A DNA stretch of 64,000 bases from Laccaria trichodermophora (Eukaryota; Basidiomycota; Agaricomycetes; Agaricales; Hydnangiaceae). A program made the translations under genes and the position numbers. Location: assembly GCA_018417955.1 (NCBI GenBank), contig JACTVC010000026.1, positions 434,001 to 498,000 of the forward strand. Reading direction: 5' to 3'. A model generated the notes under the pieces. That model was not told the DNA's origin. It saw only the letters and a program-made list of their open reading frames with translations, and searched no databases. Shown here one piece after another: positions 21,314-33,011 of the stretch. Every line of letters starts with the position of its first letter. The first letter of the stretch is position 1.

Positions 21314-24300
21314 TTAATCATTATCCTCTTCTGAACCATTTTCATTGGAGTCATCGTGAACGTTCTGGTCAAGATTAACTCCCTCAAAATAGTAGTCATT
21401 AGAATCAACACGATCTTCAAGTCCTTCATCATCTAGTTGGTCTAAAGTTTCCTTATTGAGGTCTATGATATCATGAATGTCATCAGGCAGCACTATTTTA
21501 GTCCTTGTGAAATAAGGAATAATTCGGAACGCCCCTACTTTATTCTGGTACACAGATCCATCCATTTCCGCTACAATATATGAACCACTGTGATATAGGA
21601 TTGGAAGGGAATGCCCAGAGGCCATAGTCAAACAGTGGTATATAGCTAGATTTGGATATCTTACATAATATATTGATCTTTTGTCTTGAACCACCACCTT
21701 GTCAGCAGTCTTGCCATCCTCTTGCACTACATGTAGTGCTTTGTATAACTGTACTTCCTACAGTATGCATAATCATGTTGGGCCAGCTGAGTATCTTGTA
21801 ACTGCTCATTGCTCACTCATGGGTGTTGATCCCAGATCCACCCATTCTTGCCTCCTCCTTCCCTCTTGGCTTCAGCTATGCGAGAAGTTCAGAGTGAACG
21901 CTTCACAACCACCCTTAGAACACTGAATTATAATCATTGGACCTAAATACCGGGGTTTCATCTTTTTATTTAAAGATGACTCAATGCTCGTGTTTCTGAT
22001 GAGCACCAAGTCCCCTGGCTTATAGATTCTACCAACAATTTTTTTCCTATGTTCAATTTCATATTTCGCAACTCTTTTCATTTTCTCTAAGGTCACCCGT
22101 CAGCGCATATCGGCGACATGAACTCAGTGCTTTGCCAGAGCTCTTGCTCTATAGCCAATTAATTCTTCTGTTGTTAATACACGATCTGGTAATTTAACCA
22201 GCCATGTAGCTTCTTGTACATCAAGGGGTATCAGAGGGTGCGCTCCTGTTACCATATAAAACGGAGAACATCCGAAATGCTTCCTTATTGTTATTCTATC
22301 TGCCCATAAGACCTGCCAAAAGAACCAATACCATTTAGCAAGGTTCTGTGGTCCACAGCATTTAGCTAACATCTGTACTACATCCCAATGTGGTCATTCT
22401 ATTCTTCCATTTGCCTTAGAATTGTACACAGAAATTTTTATTCCTTTTATTCCGTACTTTTCCTGAAGCCATCTTACAGCTGCTAGAAATACAGCACCAT
22501 TATCAGTAATAATTTCCGATAGGCAACCCCATCTGCAAATTACTTCTTCAAATAGCCAGAGTGCTATAGTCCAAGCTGTTTCTTTCTTCAAAGGTCTTCC
22601 TTCCATATAACTGGATAGAGCACATCTTCCATGAACTATGTATTTACATCCATTAGATGCAGGTGTTACATGAACAGTATCTGCATGAAGAACTTGAGGA
22701 ATAGAGGGAGTATGAGTAACTGTCAGGGGGATTTCTATAATTCTTTTTGACCTTTCTTGGCAGCGATGACATGTTTTCACATACCATGTAATATCGCACT
22801 CAATGTCTGGCCACCAGAATCTTTCTCCTAACATCATTCTTGTAGCATAAGCTCCTCTATGCCCCAGACTGTCATGAGCTGCTCTCATCATGTACATTCT
22901 ATGTGATTTGTCCACTACCAGTTTATGTCTGGAATCGATGCTCCTTCTATACAGTCTGTCTTCTTTGTCAACAAAGAACCCTTTTGCAAATCTCGTAAAT
23001 GACAAATACTGTTTATCCATGAAATTATCCGGTCTGACATTTGGCTTTTTCAACCATGTTCTTACTAACGGTAGATATTCATCATGAGTTCTTCCCATAA
23101 AGGATCGGCCTTCTTCAGGATATGGGTCTTCGGTTTCCATTTCATCAAACCTGGCTTTCAAATCCAGGATTAATGTGGATACTACAAAGGTCCTTAAGAA
23201 GTCCTTCTGTTCTCTGCTACAGTTTTGATCATTTTCATCATTGTCAATTTTCTGCTTGATGTTCTCAGCAAACTGTTCACTCAAAGCATCTTCTCTGTCA
23301 AGTTCATCATTAAAGTCAGATATTGACAATGCTAAGGACAGAACATAACCCCCATGAGTATCTATCTGGTCCTTGAAGTCTTCAAATTCCAAAGGTGGTT
23401 CACCACCATTCGGGTCTGGTAACACTTCTAAAGTGCCAGTTGGTTCATCCAAATTTTCCTCTGAGTTTGAATAAACTTCATCTCCAGGCTGCCAATCTCT
23501 TCTAGAAAGCCCATCTGCTCCAAAGGTTTTACCTTTCACATGTTGCAATGTAAAGTGGAACATGAGGATTTTGTCAATCCATCTATTTACAGCAGCATTA
23601 GGTCCCATTCCCAGATTTGTTAACATTCCAGCAAGGTACTTTGCATCTGTTTCCACTATTAAGTGTCGGACACCAAGTAACCAATAAGAGGAAGCTTCAA
23701 GAGCTCTCAGTAGACCAAATAATTCTCTCTTAGGTTGTGACATTCTTGCTTCTCTGTCATTCAAGGTTATAGAACCGAACCTTGCATAATTTCTTTTTCC
23801 TGTATCTTTGTCATCTTGAAAGATGTAAAAGCCGACAGCCTTCCAAGAGGTGTCTACCGCTAATACAACTGGATTGGGATTATTAATATAATCTAAAGGC
23901 ACTAATGCAGGACATTCTCTGAGATTCTTCTTGAGTTCTGCCATGGATTCTTCTTGAGCAGGCCCCCATTCAAATGGAGCACCTTTTCTGACCAAGTCAT
24001 TGATAGGCTGTGCTTTCTTTGCAAAGTTTTCAATAAACATCCGGCATACTCCAACAGTTCCGAGAAATGCTCTGACATCATATAGATTTTTACAAGGTCC
24101 CCAATTATCAATAACCTTTACTCTGTCTGTCTCTGGTTTCCTTCCTTCATATGTGCATAAATGACCTACTACAGTAATTTCAGCTGCACAAATTGTAGAT
24201 TTAAAACCCGAGAAAGTTCCTCCAGCATATTTCATTCTGTGAACCACTCTGTTAACATTTTCAAAGTGTTCCATCACAAAACATCTTATGCCTTCATTCT

Positions 24301-24907
24301 CTGGTATAGTCTCATATTTTCCTCCAGGTAACTCATATCTAGTTGCTGGCCCTCTACAAGGAACATCATCAATATATGGTACCATTACTTCTGGTATCTC
24401 TTCCTGCAGAAGGTACGTGACGTTGTCATGGAATATTGGTACTGAATTAGTCCAACCCATTGGTAACGTTACAAGCCGCAAGGCACCGAAAGGTGTTTGA
24501 AAAGTAGTTAAATCCCGAGAAGACTCCGCTAAAAGTCTTTCATCATATCCTACATATAAATCAAACATGCCTCCACATGCCTGACCTGAGAAATGCATCG
24601 CAAGTGCATCTGTTGCAGGTGGTAAACCTGAGTGTGCTATTGTGACTGCATTCAGAGGTTCTAGACTTTGTACAATTTGCAAGCTTTTTCCGTCTTTCTT
24701 TAATACACAAAACCACCGTGACCTATAAGACAAATTTGAAGGTTCATAAACCCCAGCATCTATCTTTGTCTTAATGATTTTACATACTTCTGAGAATGAT
24801 CCTGGTGGGATAGGAATATTTTTCAAGACCCAGGGTGTATGTGGTATAACCAGAATATCTACTGAAGGGAAGTATTCTGGCTTGAATCTTCCTCTCTCAG
24901 AGTCATC
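21314..24907 (-). pseudogene. Gypsy-1 pol: reverse transcriptase, RNase H, integrase
   Basis: The first residues (LWPEERKLLHHFMM) lie at 28501-28578, cut off by element A. The rest starts DSERGRFKPEYFPSVD. RT has FGALRLVTLPMGW and the catalytic YIDDV. RNase H follows (VLAVDTSWKAVGFYI, IVETDAKYLAG). Integrase has the HHCC zinc motif (HDSLGHRGAY, WWPDIECDITWYVKTCHRC) and D, D and E in VLHADTVHV, IITDNGAVFL and NSKANGRIE. Then come three in-frame TGAs at 22394, 22124 and 22100 in an otherwise continuous frame, a 324-bp insertion (21589-21912), and the last segment, with KVGAFRIIPYFTRTKIVLPD, an acidic tail and the stop at 21314. Long and well preserved, but not translatable as one polyprotein. 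Confidence 0.88.
21589..21912 (-). mobile_element. SINE-like insertion in Gypsy-1 pol
   Basis: The Gypsy frame GG-SYIVAEMDG is split, with AACCAC duplicated on both sides (21583-21588 and 21907-21912). Read on minus, the insert begins GTGAAGCGTTCACTCTGAAC. It has an A-box-like TAGCTGAAGCCAAG about 25 bases in and a B-box-like GGATCAACACC about 45 bases further, the layout of a Pol III type 2 promoter. It has no coding potential. A tRNA-derived SINE is the best guess; a solo terminal repeat is the alternative. Confidence 0.5.
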
Positions 24908-25959
24908 CACTTCAGTCACCCACTGACAACTGACTATTAGTCTTGCAAACTCCATGAATACTACGGGACTAAATGTCAGGGTGTATATCTATATTGTATA
25001 TATTCTGGGCTTGTATATTTCCACTTTTACCTAAATATATTTTGTTGTCCAGTGTCACACTAAATATATTTCTAGTGTGTCACACACCCCAAAATATATT
25101 TCCTCACTGGAATGGACTCCAAATATATTTCCTATGGCTGGACCCTGAATTGTGACTGTCACAATGTAGAAATATATTTCTTGTCTGGGATGGACTTGGG
25201 ATATATTTTGCAGCTAGGGTTGAATAAGGATATATTTTTTCAGCCACAAGGGGTGTCTGGGGTCCTATATTTAAGAGAAAAACTTGGGATTTTTTTAATA
25301 TAGGGGATAGGGTATTTACCTATTATTTTGTAGGCAGAATACCCTCATTGGGATGTTTGTTGACAGATATTTACCAATGGGTTTGACCCATGTGTAGTAT
25401 ATGCATTGATGTGCACACTATTTCCTAATTGGGAAAAGCGTTACACTTTTTTCTGCCACACCTGATGTCAGGCACAGTGCACATTTGGGTGGGTAACTGT
25501 TTCCCACACTTTTTGGGCCAGAGGAGTTAATGGCTAGCATGGTGTGGTCATTGTTAGTGACGATGTGTGCACTATTTCCTAATTGGGCCATTTGCTAATT
25601 AAGAAAAGCATTACACTTTTTTCTGACAGACCTGATGTCAGGCACAGTGCACATTTAGGTTGGGAACTGTTTCCCATGCTTTTTGGGCCAGAAGAGTTAA
25701 TGGCTAGCATGGTGTGGTCATTGTTAATAATGATGTGCGCACTATTTCCTAATTGGGCCATTTCCTAATTAAGAAAAGCGTTACACTTTTTTCTGACACA
25801 TCTGATGTCAGGCTGCGCATTGGGGTGGCAAATTATTTCCCACACTTTTTGGGCCAGAAGAGTTAATGGCTAGCATGGTGTTGTCCTTGTTAATGACGAT
25901 GTTCGCATATTTCCCAATTGGGAAAGTTATTACATAATATCACTTTGGTTTGTAGTGTC

Positions 25960-26660
25960 TGCTTTTTTCATTACAACACTTTGTAGTGTCCGCTTTATTG
26001 ATTAGAAAATTGTGTAGTGTCCGATTTTTTCATTAGAACACTTTTTAGTGTCCGCTTTTTTCATTACAACACTTTGTAGTGTCCGCTTTATTCATTAGAA
26101 AATTGTGTAGTGTCCGCTTTTTCATTAAAACACTTTGTAGTGTTCGCTTTGTTCATTAGAAAACTGTGTAGTGTCCGCTTTTTTCATTAAAAAACTATGT
26201 AGTGTCCGCTTTATTCATTAGAAAATTGTGTAGTGTCCGCTTCTTTAATTAAAAAACTATGTAGTGTCCGCTTTATTCATTAGAAAATTGTGTAGTGTCC
26301 GATTTTTTCATAAAACACTTTGTAGTGTCCGCTTTGTTCATTAGAAAATTGTGTAGTATCTGCTTTTTTCATTGCAACACTTTGTAGTGTCCGCTTTATT
26401 TGTTAGAAAATTGTGTAGTGTCCGCTTTTTTCATTAAAAAGCTATGTAGTGTCCGCTTTATGCATTAGAAAATGATGTAGTGTCCGATTTTTTCGTTAAA
26501 ACACTTTGTAGTGTCCGCTTTGTTCATTAGAAAATTGTGTAGTGTCTGCTTTTTTCATTACAACACTTTATAGTGTCCGCTTTATTCATTAGAAAATTAT
26601 GTAGTGTCTGCTTTTTTCATTACAATTCTGTGTAGTATCCCCTTTTTTCATCAGAAAACT
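25960..26660. repeat. Left TAGTGTCCGC tandem array of element A
   Basis: Degenerate tandem units of about 30 bp, each with TAGTGTCCGCTTT and CATTAGAAAA or CATTACAACAC. About twenty units are visible. The same words recur in elements B and C, which shows the three elements are related. Confidence 0.85.
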
Positions 26661-27089
26661 TTGTGGTCTGCCTTTCTGATATATTGTCACTGCAGTAAAA
26701 CAGCTCTTCATCATCTGGAATTCATACACCAGTTGTGTTTTGACTGAGCATCAAGTGTCCTAACTTTCCCCTTGAACAGCATCTGATAGTAGCCCCAACA
26801 GCTGGCAAATCAATCACTGAGATCTTCTTGAAGGAGATCATGTTGAGGTTGGGTATGGTCAGACAAAGATGGACAGAGATGACTCCCCAGGGAGATGCAA
26901 TGAATGTTGGACAACATCACTGAAGCTAGCCAAGGGAACAAATAGAACACTTGATGGTCAGTCAACACACAATTTGTGTATGGATTCTAAATGATGAAGA
27001 GGTCTTTGGCTGGAGTCAGTTTCTCTGAAACATTAAGCTATATTTCCAAGAAGCTGCAGGATATCAGAAAGGCAAACCAAAAAGTTTTG

Positions 27090-27445
27090 TAATGAAAGAA
27101 TTGGACACTGCACACATTTCTAATGAAAAAAGCGGACACTACGCAGTTTTCTAATGAATAAAGCGGACACTACACAGTGTTGTAATGAAAAAAGCGGACA
27201 CTACACAATTTTCTAATGAATAAAGCGGACACTACAAAGTATTGTAATGAAAAAAGCAGCCACTACACAATTTTCTAATGAACAAAGCGGACACTGCAAA
27301 GTGTTTTAATGAAAAAATCGGACACTACACAATGTTCTAATGAACAAAGTGAACACTACATAGTTTTTTAATGAAAGAAGCGGACACTACACAATTTTCT
27401 AATGAATAAAGCGGACACTACAAAGTGTTGTAATGAAAAAAGCAG
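27090..27445. repeat. Right array of element A, inverse of the left array
   Basis: About ten units of the complementary motif (AAAGCGGACACTACA with TTTTCTAATGAA), inverted relative to 25960-26660. The array is roughly half as long, so the palindrome has lost or gained units on one side. Confidence 0.85.
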
Positions 27446-28578
27446 ACACTACAAACCAAAGTGATATTATGTAATAACTTTCCCAATTGGGAAATATGCG
27501 AACATCGTCATTAACAAGGACAACACCCTGCTAGCCATTAACTCTTCTGGCCCAAAAAGCATGGGAAACAGTTCCCAACGTAAATGCACAGTGTGCCTGA
27601 CATCAGGTCTGTCAGAAAAAAGTGTAACGCTTTTCCCAATTAGGAAGTCGCCCAATTAGGAAATAGTGCACACATCATCATTAACAATGACCACACCATG
27701 CTAGCCATTAATTCTTCTGGCTCAAAAAGCATGGGAAACAGTTCCCAACCTAAATGTGCACTGTGCCTGACATCAGGTTTGTCAGAAAAAAGTGTAATGC
27801 TTTTCTTAATTAGCAAATGGCCCAATTAGGAAATAGTGCACACATCGTCACTAACAATGACCACACCATGCTAGCCATTAACTCCTCTGGCCCAAAAAGT
27901 GTGGGAAACAGTTACCCACCCAAATGTGCACTGTGCCTGACATCAGGTGTGGCAGAAAAAAGTGTAACGCTTTTCCCAATTAGGAAATAGTGTGCACATC
28001 AATGCATATACTACACATGGGTCAAACCCATTGGTAAATATCTGTCAACAAACATCCCAATGAGGGTATTCTGCCTACAAAATAATAGGTAAATACCCTA
28101 TCCCCTATATTAAAAAAATCCCAAGTTTTTCTCTTAAATATAGGACCCCAGACACCCCTTGTGGCTGAAAAAATATATCCTTATTCAACCCTAGCTGCAA
28201 AATATATCCCAAGTCCATCCCAGACAAGAAATATATTTCTACATTGTGACAGTCACAATTCAGGGTCCAGCCATAGGAAATATATTTGGAGTCCATTCCA
28301 GTGAGGAAATATATTTTGGGGTGTGTGACACACTAGAAATATATTTAGTGTGACACTGGACAACAAAATATATTTAGGTAAAAGTGGAAATATACAAGCC
28401 CAGAATATATACAATATAGATATACACCCTGACATTTAGTCCCGTAGTATTCATGGAGTTTGCAAGACTAATAGTCAGTTGTCAGTGGGTGACTGAAGTG
28501 AGTCATCCCATGCAAAAGCCTCATTATTCTCCATCATAAAATGGTGTAATAATTTTCGTTCTTCTGGCCACAAAAAGT

Positions 28579-30182
28579 GAGGTCTTTATTGTCCTCCACT
28601 GATTCCTGCCGGAATCTGGCGGAATCCGTGGAATTCCTGGAATTCCGGAGGAATCAAATTTGGCAGAGGGCCCTGCCAAATTGATCAAACAATTCCGCGG
28701 AATTTTGAATGTAATTCAAATTCCGCCGGAATGAATTCCGGTGATCAACCGGAAGGAATAGCCACGGAACGAGACGGAATGGAATTTCTGATGCCCAAAT
28801 CAAGCGTCGGCAAACGAAACAAACAACCCACTCTCTCATCTCAACCACCACCATCGTCGACAACGCCCACCCATCGCCACGTCACCACCATCACCTGTGG
28901 TCACCACCACCCACAACGCTCGTCAACCGGCAACCACGACCACCAAACACGGGAACGCCACGTCACAGATGCCACGTCGCTGATAGCAACGTGGCAACCA
29001 AATGACGAACGACGACGATGTCGTCGTTTGTCGTCATTCAAAGGTGAGTCCCCCCCCCTCCTCCATCCCAACCCACCCCACTAACTCACCAAAACGCGAT
29101 CCAACGACAACCCAACAACAACGCGACACAACAACGCGACGATGCGACACGACGGCGACCAACGCAACAACCACAACACCACACGACGGCGACGCGACAA
29201 CAACAACGCAACGACGACCACGCCCACAACGAGGGACGGACAGCACGTCAGCGCCCCACCACGTCAACGGAGGGCCACGCGAACAGACGACCCACGCACC
29301 ACCACGTCAACGGACCGCCACCACATCAACAGACGACGCCCACGTCAACGGACAACGACAGCGACGTCAGCGGATGACGACGCCCACGTCAGCGGAAAAC
29401 GACCACATAAGCGGACGACGACGACGACGTTAGCAGACAACGCCCACGTCAACGGACGACGACGACGACGTCCCCCCTCCATCAGTCCCCACCACTCCAT
29501 CCACCCTCCCTCTCTTCCCTCCCTCCCTCCTTCCCTCCCTCCATCCTTCTTCCCTCCCTCTGTCCCTCTTCCCTCCCTCCATGCCCCCTCTCTCTCCATT
29601 CCCCCCCCCTCTTTCCCTCCCTCCCCCCTCTCTCCCTCACTCCCTCCCCTCCATCACTCCCCCCCTCCTCCACCACTCCCTCCCCTCTCCATCACTCCCC
29701 ACCACCTCTCCCCATCACTCCCTCTCCCATCACCCCTCTCTCCTTCACCCCTCTCCCCCTCCCCTCCATCCCTCCCCCCTCCCTTTAACACTCTATGTAG
29801 TAAGATAATTTTGTAGTAGAATAATCTCATGTAATTCTAGTGAATACACCTGAATTATTTATGTTCAAATTTGAATATCATAAGCAATTCCTAAGTTTAA
29901 GTTATCAGCATAGAATAGAATAATAAATTGACTGACTGCATTACACAAGTAATTCAGGAGGTCTTGATAAGTGCAGATTAAGTCATATGACATCTAGCTA
30001 AAGTGGAATTGTAGGGGGAATTGAGAAGTATAGATTTGTACTGAAATTTCTGTCTATTCCAGTCAGATTCCTGTCAATTCCGGCCAGAATCCATGGAATT
30101 CCTGGAATTCCACGGAATTCTAGGATTCTGGCCGGAATCCGCGGAATCTGGTAGGAATCAGTGGAGGAATGGAAAGTATTGC
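28579..30182 (-). mobile_element. Non-autonomous KDZ-like element Y (GGAATTCC subterminal type)
   Basis: Ends GAGGTCTTTATTGTCCTCC (28579) and, inverted, GCAATACTTTCCATTCCTCC (from 30182), both followed by arrays of GGAATTCC and CCGGAAT words. Inside are an ACG/ACA triplet-rich stretch (29100-29480) and a nearly pure pyrimidine stretch (29480-29790). The long open frames there are composition artefacts. It is a 1604-bp copy of element X (51663-56526) in the opposite orientation. Its left flank is Gypsy-1 pol; its right flank is an unrelated gene. Confidence 0.75.
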
Positions 30183-30668
30183 TCTGGCTCCCGCTCATCC
30201 AGTACCTCCCACGCAAATTGCCCCGCATTGGTATCCACGATCTCCATGCACACACGTTCCATGATTGTGGGCATATCAATGTCCTCCGAGCATCGAAGGA
30301 CGTGTATGGCTCGTAGATACGTGACCTGAACGCTCATTTTAATTCTGATCAATCTGTAGAATTTTAACGGGACTTACAATGATTTTTCGCAAGGAAGCCT
30401 CCTGACTAGTCGTCTCATCCTCCTCCGCATTGGGGTACTTGGTGTGGTACCAATCCTGAAGAGCCTCTACCGCCTTGATAATTCGGGGAACAATAGATGA
30501 CGCAGCGTTGTGCGTCGGAAGCGGCTCCTTAAGCCATGCAGGGGGGATAACGAGGTAGGAACTTGTGGGTTCGCCCATTGAAGACAATTTGTCGAGGAAC
30601 AAATGACGGCGAGATGGTGGTGGGAGATAAGAATGAGTGGACTTTGATGGTTCAGCAAATCCAACCAT
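30183..30668 (-). CDS. Hypothetical protein, 3' end cut by element Y
   Basis: ATG 30666-30668 starts MVGFAEPSKSTHSYLPPPSR. The frame continues LVIPPAWLKEPLPTHNAASS and ends its first exon at SLRKII before GTAAGT. Exon 2 reads VTYLRAIHVLRCSEDIDM, then VLDEREPEQ, directly at the end of element Y. No family is recognised. If the 30183-51662 segment is inverted back, this gene would point toward the KDZ transposase at 56629 and might be the first gene of the same element, but no target duplication proves that junction. An upstream in-frame alternative start was not found. Confidence 0.45.
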
Positions 30669-30993
30669 CGCCAAATTCGGGTATTTGCGGTGTCACTTTG
30701 TAACGCTGTCACAACGTCCGAATTCGGATCTTCCTCCCCCATTGTTGTCCACCATTGTTCTCTAACACAATGTCATCCGTTCATCCCTCCCGCAAGTATC
30801 ATTCATTACCCAATGCCCAAAAATTAATCCTGATTTTCAATTTTAGTATTGCCACCTCCATTGCCTATCCCACCCAAGTGGTCGTTGTGCTACTTTGAGG
30901 CAACAAATGGTAAAATGGTTGTTTCTGTGATGTAGTTTCGTAATTGATGTCTCAGGCATTAGAAACATTGTGAAAAACTATGAGGGCATTCCC
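30669..30993. other. Divergent intergenic region between two hypothetical genes
   Basis: Contains short coding-like pieces on plus (NYEGIP just before 30994, preceded by the acceptor GTCTCAG), which may be upstream exons of the plus-strand gene. Nothing else is recognised. Confidence 0.35.
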
Positions 30994-31480
30994 ATGGATG
31001 ATACTCAGGTACATATGATCTCTGTATAACGTGTCCATCATCATCACACTTTCGTTTCAGCGCAGCACAGCTGGTTCATCTAATCCCCCCGCACCATCCT
31101 CTGCAGAAAGGATGGCAGACGATGGTCCTACACCGCATCATTCGCCCTTTCCCCCTCACCTCAATTGGACCTTCTATGATTCGGTTGTTCCAGATCTCCC
31201 GAAAGTCACTCATCTGCTGGAATATGCCCATATCGCTTATAAGGTTCTGTACCGCGAGTGGGAGGAAGCCCGTAGGTCACTCAATGTACTGCTGCAGTCT
31301 CAGGCACATGCGGCGGATCAACTCCAGCAATTGGACGTTATTATTCAAATGAGGAAAGCAGCGCTGGAGCATCAGGGGAATGTTTCGGGGGAACATCATT
31401 CTGTAGAGAAGATGGATGAAGCTTTGGATATGAAACAGGTGGTCATTGATTTGACGGATGATATGGATGATTCACCGTAG
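30994..31480 (+). CDS. Hypothetical protein with helical middle and acidic C-terminus
   Basis: Exon MDDTQ (ATG 30994) is spliced across 31009-31060 (GTACAT...TTTCAG) to RSTAGSSNPPAPSSAERMAD. A Pro-rich part, LNWTFYDSVVPDLPKVTHLL, then a likely coiled coil (EWEEARRSLNVLLQSQAHAA) and an acidic end (VVIDLTDDMDDSP) follow. No domain is recognised. The true start may lie in earlier exons. It is adjacent to degenerate repeats and probably belongs to the same mobile element as its divergent neighbour. Confidence 0.45.
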
Positions 31481-31559
31481 ACCATTTGTATATCCCGTTT
31501 ATATACAGCTCAGCTACATTCGGTGTTTCTCCATTTTTTCAAGTTTGCGCTTTTCTTTC

Positions 31560-32270
31560 TGATGGTCGACTCTATGCTTCGGGATTTCTGCTGATCGTTC
31601 ACAGGTCTTCCCACAAGTTAGACCTTGATGATGGGGCTTTCGATCTATTTTCCACATGTCCTTCATGCAACTATATCTATATTTCAGGGGTTCCACTCGT
31701 CGTTACTCTGTCTTTCTACTTGTTCAATTTTGACAACACTGCTTTTGCCATGTGTCCGCATGTCCTTCTTATTGTTGACTGTGCTTTTTGGGCTTTCCGG
31801 TAATCGCTCACAGGTCTTTCCACTGGTTAGACCTTCACAATGGGGCTTTCGATCCATTTTCCTCGTGTCCTTCATATATTACGTCTACGCTTCGGGGGTT
31901 CCGCTCATTGTTACTCCCGCATATTGTTGACTGTGCATTTCTGGCTTTCCACTAATTGTCACACAGTCTTTCCACATGTCAAACCTTGACGATGGGGCTT
32001 TTGCCGTATATGTCTCATGTCCTCAATAAGGTTACCTCTCCGTTGCGGGGTTTGTGATAACGGTTACACGGTCTTGCCTCGTGTCCTTCGTAATGTTACT
32101 CTATGTTGCGGGGCTTCCGCTAATGGTTACAGGTTACCTCTGCTTTGCGGGGTTTGTAATAACGGTTACACGTTGCAGGGCTTCCGCTAATGGTTATGGG
32201 TTACCTCTGCGTTGCGGGGTTTGTGATAACGGTTACACGTTGCAGGGCTTCTGCTAATGGTTACATCGGA
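31560..32270. repeat. Degenerate tandem repeats (two scales)
   Basis: 31560-32030 contains about three diverged units of some 200 bp sharing GATGGGGCTTTCGAT and CATGTCCTTCAT. 32040-32270 contains shorter units of about 68 bp with TTGCGGGGTTTGTGATAACG and GGGCTTCCGCTAATGGTTAC. No gene is seen; the units resemble the subterminal satellites of large DNA transposons. Confidence 0.7.
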
Positions 32271-32399
32271 AATTCAAAGTTATACTAGGATTCACCCCAC
32301 CTTTGGTCCCATTCCGTGTACATGGTTTAGGCCATCTATAACTCCATAGTATATAAGGTCAATGTAAGGCTGCTGATATCCTGGGCCTCACTTTCCTTC

Positions 32400-32522
32400 C
32401 ATAGGTCCTGACATACATTGGTCCCACCTACGGTGCCATGCCCTATACGTGCATTGGGCCCATTTGGGTAGCGCTATGGACCATAGGACAATTGCCCGTT
32501 TCTATTGTTATGGTATTATAGG
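32400..32522 (+). repeat. Repeat shared with the right edge of the window
   Basis: The words GCATTGGGCCCATTTG, CCATAGGACAATTG and CCGTTTCTATTGTTATGG occur here and in the same order at about 63850-63965. In their present orientation they are direct repeats. They may be the two ends of one KDZ-TET element if the X/Y inversion is real. Confidence 0.7.
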
Positions 32523-32616
32523 GTTACCTGTGTCTACTTGTGTTCCTGGGGCTTCTATCAGGACCACCCCATGCCTGTGCTCAAGATATGAATCAACTGA
32601 AGGAGTTCCTTGCAGT

Positions 32617-33011
32617 GAGGTCTTTACCCTCCCCCACATAATCCAGATGGACTCCAGTGGACTCCAGTGGACTCCAGTGGATTCCAGTGACCATTTTGCC
32701 AGGCCAGGTTGGCTGGTACAATGCCCAGTGCACATGTTGAGTACAGCAGTGGGTCCAGTGGAGTCCAGTCTAGTCCAGTTTTGTGTTGAGTACAGCAGTC
32801 AGTCCAGTGGAGTCCAGTTTTGTGTTGAGTACAGCAGTCAGTCCAGTGGAGTCCAGTCCAGTCCAGTTTTGTGTTACATAGTCTCCAGTCCAGTGGGAGT
32901 CCAGTCCAGTCCAGTTTTGTGACAGTATATCAATATATAGTGAAGTCCAGTGAAGGCCAGTGGAGTCCAGTGGAGTCCATGTGGATTGTGTGGGGGATGG
33001 TAAAGTATTGC
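32617..33011. mobile_element. Element F, 395-bp MITE of the KDZ-like group
   Basis: Ends GAGGTCTTTACCCTCCCCC and, inverted, GCAATACTTTACCATCCCCC. The interior is almost only repeats of GGACTCCAGT on both arms. No coding capacity. It interrupts the CACTA transposase remnant on its right. No clear target duplication. Confidence 0.75.

Larger units (their letters stand above)
24908..28500. mobile_element. Foldback element A: ~1-kb inverted arms, 7-bp target duplication, non-coding
   Basis: Ends are CACTTCAGTCACCC (24908) and its reverse complement (to 28500). Seven-base duplications AGTCATC stand at 24901-24907 and 28501-28507, exactly restoring the pol frame when the element is removed. The two arms (24908-25960 and about 27440-28500) are near-perfect inverted repeats and lead into oppositely oriented arrays of a TAGTGTCCGC motif. 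Only about 430 bp in the centre (26660-27090) is unique. No transposase is encoded, so mobilisation would be in trans. Confidence 0.88.
16501..28578 (-). mobile_element. Gypsy-1, distal half: pol, two antisense genes, PPT and partial 3' LTR
   Basis: Read on minus from 28578: start of pol, foldback element A (24908-28500), rest of pol to 21314, two spliced genes on the opposite strand, a polypurine tract at 16708-16722, and an LTR starting TGATATGGGTG at 16707. The same LTR start is at 34155 on plus, where gag and protease follow. The two halves therefore belong to one family and probably one element, separated by the inversion between X and Y. Summing the parts without nested insertions gives roughly 15 kb, very large for a Gypsy element. 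Confidence 0.75.

Noticed and set aside
25960..27445. CRISPR-like regular repeats
   Set aside because: Eukaryotic context, repeats without distinct spacers, palindromic arrangement and flanking TIRs with target duplications identify a transposon.
32617..33011. Target duplication for element F
   Set aside because: Flanks share at most TTGCA in uncertain register, not enough to claim a duplication.
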